Of a DNA stretch of 5,672 bases, positions 1 to 4,755 are shown in pieces; position 1 is the first letter of the stretch; each line of letters opens with the position of its first letter. Location: the NCBI GenBank assembly GCA_026395155.1, contig JAPLZG010000121.1:1-5672 (forward strand). The letters are read 5' to 3'. The stretch is from Candidatus Tayloriibacteriota bacterium (GTDB lineage Bacteria > Patescibacteriota > Minisyncoccia > Phycocordibacterales > GWA1-40-21). The position numbers and the translations under genes are program-made. Below the pieces are notes generated by a model. The model was not told the DNA's origin. It saw nothing but the letters and a program-made list of their open reading frames with translations, and ran no database searches.

Positions 1-953
1 CCCGTATCGTCACAGCAAGAAGCAATATAATGATTCACGGTAGAAAACTTCTTAAAGATTTCAGTATTTACATCTAAATTCAAAGACGCCCCGCCAGCCA
101 TTACCAAATTATTGCTTTCTCCGCCTATATGCTTTAAAACCCCACCTATATCTCTTACTCTCTGATCGGAAAATAATTTCTGTACAGAAGCACTAAAGTC
201 AACAGCGTTTTTATTACTAACAAGGGCATTTCCTACTTCTATGTCTGGGAAAAGCTTTTCTAAAATCTCGGCACTATCTTGATAAAAATATGTTCCTAAT
301 TCATGAGAAACACTTTCAAGTTTATCGATTATTTTTTTCCTGGGGGTTCCATAAGCGGCTAGGGCCATCATCTTACCTTCGCAAAAAACTTCACCATATA
401 AAAAATGGGAACAGGCACCATAAAATTTCCCGTTAATCATGCCGTCGATTTCAACATCAGCTCTCTTAATATTATTCCCTTTGCCCACATAAACCCCAAT
501 ACATTCTCCCTTTTTGTATAATTCATTGTAGTCTCCACCACCATCGCAAGTAACAATAATCGCATCCTTAAAATCTGACATTAAATATGTTGCGGCATGT
601 GCCAAATGGTGATTTACAATATACACTTTTCTTTTTTTTCCAAGGATACTAACTTTCTTCCAGTATGGCTCTCTAGGTAATCCCGTTTTTAAATCAAAAA
701 CATCCTCGTTTTTCAAATGCGGATTTTGATGTGTCGTCATTGTCCAATAAGCAACGTCATCCGCACTCTTTTTTAGATAAGATAATCCGTAACGAACTAA
801 ATATTCCATTTCTTTCTTATTATCAAATCCTTTTTTCTTTATTCTAAAAATCCTTTCGGCTTCCAAAACCAGAACCACACGATCACCTACGGCAAAAGAG
901 ACCGATGAATCATGAACGTTATATGCTATACTACAAAAAAGTTGTTTGTTCAT
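1..953 (-). CDS. NodU/CmcH-family carbamoyltransferase, 5' part (runs off left edge)
   Basis: The frame opens at an ATG at 953-951 and stays open to base 1, giving 317 complete codons without a stop. Enzymes of this family transfer a carbamoyl group from carbamoyl phosphate, through an enzyme-bound carbamoyl-adenylate, to a hydroxyl on a sugar or antibiotic. The N-terminus shows the family opening: HDSSV at residues 14-18 and EAERIFR at 31-37. The metal-binding motif NHHLAHA is at 114-120, CDGGGDY at 136-142, EGKMMALAAYG at 192-202, and AGGASLNLDVN at 286-296 near the cut edge. These belong to the N-terminal Kae1-like nucleotide-binding domain. The smaller C-terminal domain is outside the window, so intactness cannot be judged. 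It is divergent from the pyruvyl transferase gene, and a role in carbamoylating a surface glycan is an inference from that context. The start is chosen because HDSSV lies about 14 residues in, as is usual. No Shine-Dalgarno is visible. Family assignment is firm; substrate is unknown. Confidence 0.9.
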   Translation of the reverse strand, partial: MNKQLFCSIAYNVHDSSVSFAVGDRVVLVLEAERIFRIKKKGFDNKKEMEYLVRYGLSYLKKSADDVAYWTMTTHQNPHLKNEDVFDLKTGLPREPYWKKVSILGKKRKVYIVNHHLAHAATYLMSDFKDAIIVTCDGGGDYNELYKKGECIGVYVGKGNNIKRADVEIDGMINGKFYGACSHFLYGEVFCEGKMMALAAYGTPRKKIIDKLESVSHELGTYFYQDSAEILEKLFPDIEVGNALVSNKNAVDFSASVQKLFSDQRVRDIGGVLKHIGGESNNLVMAGGASLNLDVNTEIFKKFSTVNHYIASCCDDT

Positions 954-986
954 ATATTTAAATATACTATACTATAACAATTAATT
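954..986. promoter_or_regulatory. Divergent promoter region between carbamoyltransferase and pyruvyl transferase genes
   Basis: Only 33 bp separate the two divergent start codons, and the spacer is almost wholly A+T. It contains overlapping TATACT boxes on the plus strand (963-968 and 968-973), which read as TATAGT-type boxes on the minus strand (for example 976-971). Either would put transcription starts within roughly a dozen bases of both ATGs, implying very short or leaderless transcripts. A weak plus-strand -35 candidate, TTGTTC at 946-951, lies 16 bp upstream of the second TATACT, inside the opposite gene. No ribosome binding site is visible on either side. The boxes are seen; promoter activity is inferred. 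Confidence 0.45.
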
Positions 987-1742
987 ATGAAAGAGCTTGA
1001 TTTAAAAAAATACTTGGCTAAATATAAAAATACCAACGTCGATTTTTATCGATTTCCAGGTAATTATGGAGACTCTCTGATTTGGCATGGAACAAAAAAG
1101 TTGCTTTCGTCACTTAATATCTTAGAACGAACAGTCGATATTTCTTCGCCTAAATTTAATGATGTACTGTTTATAGATGGTGGTGGTAATTTAGTGGATT
1201 ATTATTCCGATGTCAGAGATTTTTTGATTAAAAAACCGTCTTTATATAAAGAGATAGTCATTCTTCCACATACGATATTTGGCGATAAGCAAATAGAGGT
1301 ACTGAATAATATTTCAAGCGACCTAACGGTTTTTTGCCGTGAAAAAGTCTCTGCAAAATTCTTAGAAAATAAGCTAACTCATGGTAAAGTATATTTATGG
1401 CATGACTGTGCGTTTTATAACGAGTTTGCTCAGATACCTGAGGGAAGTGGTACTTTAAATGCATTTCGCTCGGACATCGAATCAGTATTGAGTAAGAAAC
1501 CTGAATCAAATAAAGATGTATCATATAATGGGTATGCCACTAAACCACTGGATGAGTTGATCGAAGTTTTACAAAAATACATACAAATAAACACCGATAG
1601 ATTACATATAGCTATAGGTGCTACACTATTAGGAAAACAGGTGAAGTTATTTCCAAATTCATACTATAAAAACAAAGCTGTATTCGATTATTCCCTAAAA
1701 AGGTTCCCAAACATAAGCTTCGTCGAAAAATTTAATAATTAA
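987..1742 (+). CDS. Polysaccharide pyruvyl transferase-family protein
   Basis: This 251-aa protein looks like the polysaccharide pyruvyl transferase family (ExoV/WcaK/CsaB type), which adds a ketal pyruvate from phosphoenolpyruvate to sugars of exopolysaccharides or wall polymers. Visible landmarks in order are GNYGD at residues 25-29 followed by LIWHG; a strand plus glycine-rich turn LFIDGGGNLV at 61-70; LPHT at 93-96; FCRE at 116-119; HDCAFY at 139-144; and the C-terminal TDRLHIAIGATLLGK at 203-217 followed by the NSYYKN segment. The TDRLH motif and the GNxGD opening are the strongest family signs. At 251 aa it is shorter than many members (about 300-400 aa), so it may be a compact variant. 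The start at 987 is the first ATG and lies next to a TATACT-rich promoter. The next gene begins 5 bp after its stop, so the two are probably co-transcribed. Which sugar is modified cannot be told. Confidence 0.85.
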   Translation: MKELDLKKYLAKYKNTNVDFYRFPGNYGDSLIWHGTKKLLSSLNILERTVDISSPKFNDVLFIDGGGNLVDYYSDVRDFLIKKPSLYKEIVILPHTIFGDKQIEVLNNISSDLTVFCREKVSAKFLENKLTHGKVYLWHDCAFYNEFAQIPEGSGTLNAFRSDIESVLSKKPESNKDVSYNGYATKPLDELIEVLQKYIQINTDRLHIAIGATLLGKQVKLFPNSYYKNKAVFDYSLKRFPNISFVEKFNN

Positions 1743-1747
1743 AAAAT

Positions 1748-2320
1748 ATGCTTAATTTAAAAACAATATCAAAAATATTTTCAGATTTTCTTACAGGTGT
1801 ACCGACTGTTTATGAATCTGAAAATCAATTAAGTCGGCTCATAAGATTAAATATGGAAATGAACCGAAAATTATGGAATCTTGAAGATTCTGCAAGAATG
1901 ACCGAACTTGGTTCAGAGCATGTAGCTAAACCTAAACAAGAAATAGATAAAAACAATCAAATTAGAAATAATCTGATAAGTAAAATGGATATCGAAATTA
2001 CGAAACAAATGGGTATTTCGTCTGGTCCCCAAGAACAACTTTACAGTGAAAGTCCAGGTATGATCATAGATAGACTTTCAATCCTATTTATCAAACTATC
2101 GGTTATTCGTAGTTTATTACTAGTAATTGAAGAAAAGGATCTACTAGAAGAATATACAGAAAAAGAAAATATGATTTTAAATCAAATAGAACATATCGGT
2201 AATTTTTTAAATTCTTATTTTACCAAACTTGCACACAAAGAAGTTTTTTTTGAGATAATGCAACCTGTCAAAATTTACAATGATGACAGAATCAGAAAGT
2301 ACATTAAGGCTCTCGCCTAA
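1748..2320 (+). CDS. DUF4254 family protein
   Basis: This 190-aa protein matches what I recall of DUF4254. It has LWNLEDSAR at residues 42-50, a KxxIDxxNQxRN pattern (KQEIDKNNQIRN) at 63-74, and a strongly conserved-looking ESPGMIIDRLSIL at 101-113. The rest reads as amphipathic helices, with no signal peptide or membrane segment. The family's biochemical function is unknown to me. Members are seen among glycan and lipopolysaccharide synthesis genes, and here the gene starts 5 bp after a pyruvyl transferase, which fits that setting. The pair is presumably one transcription unit. No Shine-Dalgarno is seen before the ATG (the spacer is A/T only), so translation may rely on coupling. The stop codon TAA at 2318-2320 overlaps the first arm of a helix belonging to the structured region that follows. 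Family call is fairly sure; role is inferred only from neighbours. Confidence 0.8.
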   Translation: MLNLKTISKIFSDFLTGVPTVYESENQLSRLIRLNMEMNRKLWNLEDSARMTELGSEHVAKPKQEIDKNNQIRNNLISKMDIEITKQMGISSGPQEQLYSESPGMIIDRLSILFIKLSVIRSLLLVIEEKDLLEEYTEKENMILNQIEHIGNFLNSYFTKLAHKEVFFEIMQPVKIYNDDRIRKYIKALA

Positions 2321-2326
2321 GACCAG

Positions 2327-2357
2327 AAAAGGTTACAACGGCGTGTAACTTTTACAC
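2327..2357 (+). terminator. Possible terminator or alternating hairpin after the DUF4254 gene
   Basis: AAAAGGTTACA (2327-2337) pairs with TGTAACTTTT (2344-2353) with one bulged G and the loop ACGGCG, ending in four Ts, a few bases after the stop of the DUF4254 gene. It could be a weak intrinsic terminator, possibly acting in both directions since it begins with A4 and ends with T4. A competing hairpin, GTGTAA (2343-2348) with TTACAC (2352-2357), shares the middle strand, so the two folds exclude each other. Low G+C and a short T run keep confidence low. Confidence 0.35.
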
Positions 2358-2366
2358 CCTATCCTG

Positions 2367-2384
2367 TGTCACTTTTGTCACTTT
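2367..2384 (+). repeat. Tandem 9-nt direct repeat
   Basis: TGTCACTTT occurs twice back to back (2367-2375 and 2376-2384), perfectly conserved and followed by TTGTAG. It lies inside the first domain of the structured region, as the loop part between GTGTC and GACGC arms. No function is known to me; it may be a simple slippage duplication. Confidence 0.6.
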
Positions 2385-2391
2385 TTGTAGA

Positions 2392-2412
2392 CGCACGAGA
2401 AGGGTCTCTGCG
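2392..2412 (+). repeat. Hairpin CGCA-GAGA / TCTC-TGCG
   Basis: CGCA (2392-2395) and GAGA (2397-2400) pair with TCTC (2405-2408) and TGCG (2409-2412) around the loop AGGG. One C (2396) is bulged. This is the most G+C-rich stem of the first domain and sits just before the closing GGTCTTA arm (the G at 2412 would be shared by the two helices). Confidence 0.55.
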
Positions 2413-2475
2413 GTCTTACAAAAACGCCTAAAATAACCTTATGGGGTAAAGAACCAGAAAGTTCTATCACGATTA

Positions 2476-2525
2476 GGGGCACATTTAAAAAATAACGCTG
2501 TGAAGCGTTTTTTAAATGTGCACCC
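2476..2525 (+). repeat. Long inverted repeat: 17-bp stem with extended apex
   Basis: GCACATTTAAAAAA (2479-2492) is perfectly complementary to TTTTTTAAATGTGC (2508-2521). The base is extended by GGG (2476-2478) with CCC (2523-2525) past a single bulged A. The apex can pair AACGC (2494-2498) with GCGTT (2505-2509) around TGTGAA, competing for the last two T bases of the A6/T6 part. It is the longest helix of the second domain. Confidence 0.8.
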
Positions 2526-2528
2526 AGA

Positions 2529-2552
2529 GTAAGCAACTAGGATGTTGCTTAC
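2529..2552 (+). repeat. Perfect 9-bp hairpin with TAGGAT loop
   Basis: GTAAGCAAC (2529-2537) pairs perfectly with GTTGCTTAC (2544-2552). The loop TAGGAT (2538-2543) is complementary over five bases (TAGGA with TCCTA) to the twice-occurring GGTCCTA at 2653-2659 and 2754-2760, so a loop contact is possible. Confidence 0.8.
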
Positions 2553-2566
2553 GTTAGGAATCGAAG

Positions 2567-2617
2567 CCCCATTGAGCATATTTTATGAATTCTGATGAAA
2601 TAAAATATCCAATGGGG
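2567..2617 (+). repeat. Two-part hairpin CCCCATTG / CAATGGGG
   Basis: CCCCATTG (2567-2574) pairs with CAATGGGG (2610-2617). After an internal loop (AGC opposite C), ATATTTTAT (2578-2586) pairs with ATAAAATAT (2600-2608), leaving a 13-nt loop. That is 17 base pairs in two perfect blocks, hard to explain as chance. Confidence 0.8.
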
Positions 2618-2622
2618 GTACT

Positions 2623-2637
2623 GAAACTGTAAGTTTC
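2623..2637 (+). repeat. Small hairpin GAAACT / AGTTTC
   Basis: GAAACT (2623-2628) pairs with AGTTTC (2632-2637) around a 3-nt GTA loop. Its 3' arm overlaps TTCGATA (2635-2641), which has two other possible partners: TATCG (2658-2662, local) and TATCGAA (2786-2792, long range, enclosing the rest of the region). This makes it a candidate switching point. Confidence 0.55.
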
Positions 2638-2671
2638 GATAAATGTACTCATGGTCCTATCGTCCGTCACG

Positions 2672-2709
2672 TTTTTAAGAATTTAGGATGGTACCTAAAT
2701 TCTTAAAAA
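2672..2709 (+). repeat. Perfect 16-bp hairpin
   Basis: TTTTTAAGAATTTAGG (2672-2687) is perfectly complementary to CCTAAATTCTTAAAAA (2694-2709) with a 6-nt loop, ATGGTA. It is the longest uninterrupted perfect stem in the window. Its top contains the heptamer TAGGATG (2684-2690), also found at the apex of the 2529-2552 hairpin. Confidence 0.85.
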
Positions 2710-2720
2710 TATCTTTAGTC

Positions 2721-2778
2721 GAGGGAGATAAGTTTGTTTGTCTGCAAACAAACGGTCCTACATTTTTTATCTTAACTC
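2721..2778 (+). repeat. Hairpin inside an outer helix (GTTTGTTTG / CAAACAAAC)
   Basis: GTTTGTTTG (2732-2740) pairs perfectly with CAAACAAAC (2745-2753) around TCTG. Outside it, AGATAA (2726-2731) can pair with TTATCT (2768-2773) and GAG (2721-2723) with CTC (2776-2778). The unpaired 3' side of the inner hairpin holds the second GGTCCTA copy (2754-2760). Confidence 0.75.
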
Positions 2779-2810
2779 TAATAGGTATCGAACTTTGTTA
2801 ATTACTATAG

Positions 2811-2840
2811 TTTTTTTGATAAAAATGATATATTTATCAA
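2811..2840 (+). promoter_or_regulatory. T-run and hairpin abutting the start codon of the gene at 2841
   Basis: A run of seven Ts (2811-2817) leads into TTGATAAA (2816-2823), which is perfectly complementary to TTTATCAA (2833-2840). The second arm ends at the base before the ATG. The T-run may end transcription of the upstream RNA. The hairpin, if transcribed with the gene, would press against the start codon. TATATT at 2829-2834 could instead be a -10 box giving a leaderless transcript. No Shine-Dalgarno is present. The pairing is seen; the roles are guesses. Confidence 0.4.
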
Positions 2841-3713
2841 ATGAAACCTGAAGAAATCCAAATTAACGAAACTTCACCAACCAAAGAAAGAAGCCCTGAT
2901 TATCCAAAAATCTTACTCGAGATAGAAGAGGCTCTTAATACTGGAAACGAAATTGAATATATTAAAGAAAGAATTGCTTCATTAACAAAATTGTCACAGA
3001 GGGGTGAAATGTCACACATGTTCCACTCCATTCACCACGGGTTCATCGGCCCAGAAATGGTAATTAGGCGCAATGTGATGGTAGACCCTCTTACATTAAA
3101 CGACGATAGTATATATACTGAACTTTTTGAAACGATTAAGCTCTTTAAGAATATGAAAGAATGGGAAGGCAAAACAATAAGAGAAATTATTCCAAGTGCA
3201 ATTGGAACAACATTGGCGAGATATTTCGGAAATATAACTGCTTATAGTGATACTGAAAGTAAAAATCGTGAATTTTATCTAAATCATACTGTTTCTGAAA
3301 GTGAAGCAGTGTCTCTAAGAGAGCTTAAAGGAAAAAACCTTGCTGTCTGTGCAGAAAAGGCAGCAGTTGCAGAAAACTTACTTTCATTTGTTGGTTTAGA
3401 AAGTGATATTATAGCTTCAATTCATTGTCGTATTCCATCAGAGGACCAGGAGGTTCCACATTACTTTATTTTGCTTCACGCTCCCAGCACTTATGTGATT
3501 TATGACCCAACCAACCCAGTATTGTCCTTGAACGAAAAAAGAGAAGTTGTTACTTTTGCTCCAGCAATGTATCAAATAAATGATGACCAGGCTAAATCCT
3601 TGATTAACGGTGGTGTAATGAAAGTTGAACACACAGACGAACTTATAAATAAGGACGGAAGCAAAATACAAGAAAAATCTAATAGGACATACTCAGGGCC
3701 TAAGCAGAATTAA
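2841..3713 (+). CDS. Transglutaminase/papain-like fold protein (putative)
   Basis: This 290-aa protein has a C-terminal half resembling a transglutaminase-like or papain-like cysteine enzyme. NLAVCAEKAAVAENLL (166-181) carries a candidate nucleophile Cys170 at the start of a helix. Candidate His207 is in VPHYFILLHA and candidate Asp222 in YVIYDPTNP, giving the Cys-His-Asp order and strand spacing typical of that superfamily. The N-terminal about 110 residues are helical and charged, with no domain I know. IHHGFIGPEM lies around 64-73. There is no signal peptide or membrane span, so it is probably cytoplasmic. The tail (270-290) is polar and likely disordered. The ATG at 2841 is the first in frame and directly follows a perfect hairpin; no Shine-Dalgarno is visible. 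It stands alone, after the structured noncoding stretch and convergent with holA. It could be a protease, amidase or a non-catalytic member; the substrate is unknown. Confidence 0.6.
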   Translation: MKPEEIQINETSPTKERSPDYPKILLEIEEALNTGNEIEYIKERIASLTKLSQRGEMSHMFHSIHHGFIGPEMVIRRNVMVDPLTLNDDSIYTELFETIKLFKNMKEWEGKTIREIIPSAIGTTLARYFGNITAYSDTESKNREFYLNHTVSESEAVSLRELKGKNLAVCAEKAAVAENLLSFVGLESDIIASIHCRIPSEDQEVPHYFILLHAPSTYVIYDPTNPVLSLNEKREVVTFAPAMYQINDDQAKSLINGGVMKVEHTDELINKDGSKIQEKSNRTYSGPKQN

Positions 3714-3816
3714 TACAGAAAATATAATGATACTATTTTAAATCATCTCCCCCATATACCTGACCTTTTTCCCCATCTCTCTCCAATAAAACTCACCCCC
3801 TCAAAATAATTCAACC

Positions 3817-3860
3817 AATCTTCCGCGCGTAGTCCGCGACTAGTCTGCGTGAAGTCCGCA
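3817..3860 (-). repeat. 11-nt tandem repeat downstream of holA
   Basis: On the minus strand, four 11-nt units follow each other: TGCGGACTTCA (3860-3850), CGCAGACTAGT (3849-3839), CGCGGACTACG (3838-3828) and CGCGGAAGATT (3827-3817, diverged). The shared core is roughly yGCrGACT. The array begins 5 bp past the holA stop, in a 152-bp convergent intergenic gap whose remainder (3714-3816) is only a C/T-rich tract without clear structure. The first two units match a segment inside rsmE (5339-5356) at 16 of 18 positions. The period of one DNA helical turn could suit a repeated protein-binding site, but that is speculation. The G+C content stands out from the surroundings. Confidence 0.7.
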
Positions 3861-3865
3861 TAAGT

Positions 3866-4609
3866 TTATAATTCCAATATTAATTTCTCCAACGCCACAA
3901 AAAAATCCCCATTACCCCTATGCGCTTCGTGATACATAGATACAAGTTTAAAAGAAATTTTTTCTAATTCGCCTTCTTTATAATTTCTGCGAAATTCTCT
4001 AGCTTTTTGAAATGGATATGGTTTCATATTTGCTTCATCCGGGCTTTTACACTTTTGAGCGAGCAACATGCTTTTTACCTGCCAGAAAAATATCCCATGA
4101 ATTTCTTCAGCTGGGACTTGTTCTTCCAAAGCATCCTGAAATAAAACCCACAAACTTTTCTTATCTTTTCTCCCTAAAGCATCAGCAAATTCAAAAAAAT
4201 CTATTTTTTCTCCTTTTAAAGCAAGGGCTTCTTTTTTGGATAAAACTTTTTCTGCTTTTACAAATTCTTGTGTCTTTCCGGCGGATTTTTCTATCTTTGC
4301 AAGACTAACTTTATCCATTTTTCCTTCTACAAAGATAAAAATATTTTCAGATTTTGAAATCTCTTTTATATTTTTTAAAATCAATTCTTTATTTTCATCA
4401 TTATCAAAGGTTTTGAAAAGAAAAATTATATATTTATTTGAAAAAAGAGCCTGACTTCCAGAAAGCTCAGTTATTTTTTCCACAGTTAAACTTTCTTCTC
4501 CTATTTTTATTAGAGTTGCATCTGGTTTTTTGGCAAGCAAAGAATCAATAGTGACTTTCGCCTTTTTTCTTGCAGATTCTATATCTGAGCCGTAATAAAA
4601 ATAGATCAT
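3866..4609 (-). CDS. holA: DNA polymerase III subunit delta (HolA-like), compact
   Basis: The 247-aa product looks like the delta subunit of the DNA polymerase III clamp loader, which opens the beta sliding clamp and helps place it on primed DNA. The N-terminus IYFYYGSDIESARKKA (2-17) fits the family's opening strand and helix, here without a Walker A motif, as usual for delta. FVEGKMDK (93-100) fits the second strand region. The C-terminus has the recognisable helical collar pattern: WQVKSMLLAQKC (176-187), then KPYPFQKAREFRRN (196-209), and MYHEAHRGNGDFFVALEKLIL (225-245) with the HrG-n-ALE type ending. Typical delta subunits are about 330-340 aa, so this is a short form, a common trait in reduced-genome lineages. 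It starts at ATG 4609 with no visible Shine-Dalgarno. It lies 146 bp downstream of rsmE on the same strand, with a large palindrome between them, and may be co-transcribed. Confidence 0.75.
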   Translation of the reverse strand: MIYFYYGSDIESARKKAKVTIDSLLAKKPDATLIKIGEESLTVEKITELSGSQALFSNKYIIFLFKTFDNDENKELILKNIKEISKSENIFIFVEGKMDKVSLAKIEKSAGKTQEFVKAEKVLSKKEALALKGEKIDFFEFADALGRKDKKSLWVLFQDALEEQVPAEEIHGIFFWQVKSMLLAQKCKSPDEANMKPYPFQKAREFRRNYKEGELEKISFKLVSMYHEAHRGNGDFFVALEKLILEL

Positions 4610-4639
4610 AAATTAGTTTATTAAGTTCACCCAATAAAG

Positions 4640-4710
4640 CTTTGACTGATGAAAAATCATAGATTTTTCGGTCCCACAACCAGTACACTGGTGGGGGACG
4701 TCAGTCAAAG
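4640..4710. repeat. 71-bp palindromic element able to fold as a three-way junction
   Basis: CTTTGACTGA (4640-4649) is perfectly complementary to TCAGTCAAAG (4701-4710). Between these arms sit two more hairpins. GAAAAATC (4651-4658) pairs with GATTTTTC (4662-4669) around ATA. GTCCC (4671-4675) pairs with GGGAC (4695-4699), extended past an internal loop by ACCAG (4679-4683) with CTGGT (4688-4692) around TACA. Only one unpaired base lies at each junction position (4650, 4670, 4700), so almost all 71 bases are paired. It lies between rsmE and holA. There is no T-run on either side, so it is not a standard terminator. The tight outer stem and compact form suggest a REP/MITE-like mobile repeat or an RNA element in the rsmE-holA message. 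Neither is proven from one copy. Confidence 0.7.
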
Positions 4711-4755
4711 ATTTATAGGGTAAAAAGTTTGTAAAGTTTATAAAGTCAAATAATA

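Larger units (their letters stand above)
2318..2801 (+). ncRNA. Candidate large structured noncoding RNA of unrecognised class
   Basis: About 480 bases contain no convincing protein gene but a near-continuous series of inverted repeats. TAAGACC (2318-2324) pairs with GGTCTTA (2412-2418) around two smaller hairpins. CCTAA (2427-2431) can pair with TTAGG (2554-2558) around a branch carrying three hairpins. Then follow stems at 2567-2617, 2623-2637, 2637-2662 (CGATA/TATCG), 2672-2709 and 2721-2778. Several stems are perfect over 9-16 bp, far beyond what unselected AT-rich spacer normally gives. The plus strand is preferred weakly: helix GTGTC (2366-2370) with GACGC (2390-2394) needs a U-G pair that exists only in plus-strand RNA, and the flanking genes are plus. 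A 7-T run at 2811-2817 could end it. I do not see hallmarks of tmRNA, RNase P RNA, SRP RNA, 6S RNA or group I/II introns. Alternatives are a long attenuating leader of the gene at 2841 or a cluster of mobile hairpin repeats. Confidence 0.5.

Noticed and set aside
1258..1524. Minus-strand open frame within the pyruvyl transferase gene
   Set aside because: It overlaps the conserved plus-strand motifs (LPHT, FCRE, HDCAFY) and has no family character.
2425..2559. CGCCTAA...CGTTAGG arms resembling an integron attC site
   Set aside because: The arms do not meet the RYYYAAC/GTTRRRY consensus (missing AAC on the left and the final pyrimidine on the right), there is no integrase or cassette array, and the enclosed hairpins are unlike attC.
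2585..2632. 15-codon frame (MNSDEIKYPMGVLKL) inside the structured region, considered as a tmRNA tag or leader peptide
   Set aside because: No alanine-rich tag ending, no tRNA-like T-arm or acceptor, and no repeated amino-acid codons of an attenuator peptide.
2592..2637. CTGATGA followed by GAAAC, resembling a hammerhead ribozyme core
   Set aside because: The bases between them do not form a stem II, the would-be stem III has only 3 pairs with a 3-nt loop, and the bases overlapping CTGATGA flank a better supported helix (2578-2586 with 2600-2608).
2688..2801. 37-codon plus-strand open frame starting ATG GTA CCT
   Set aside because: It overlaps two perfect hairpins, has no ribosome binding site, and its sequence shows no recognisable protein character; its openness is expected by chance at this length.
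2318..2801. Known RNAs: tmRNA, RNase P RNA, SRP RNA, 6S RNA, group I or II intron
   Set aside because: No GGTTCGAATC-type T-arm, no GAGGAAAGTCC or matching conserved region, no SRP apical motif, no domain V, and no complementary P7 pair for the lone TAGTC at 2716-2720.
3817..3860. CRISPR-like array
   Set aside because: Units are 11 nt with no spacers between them and no cas genes are present.
4012..4454. Plus-strand open frames opposite holA
   Set aside because: They are antisense shadows of a well-matched holA coding sequence and are rich in Phe/Leu from the complementary Lys/Glu codons.
4640..4710. Intrinsic terminator of rsmE
   Set aside because: The palindrome is not followed by a T-run in the minus direction, and the structure is branched rather than a single stem-loop.
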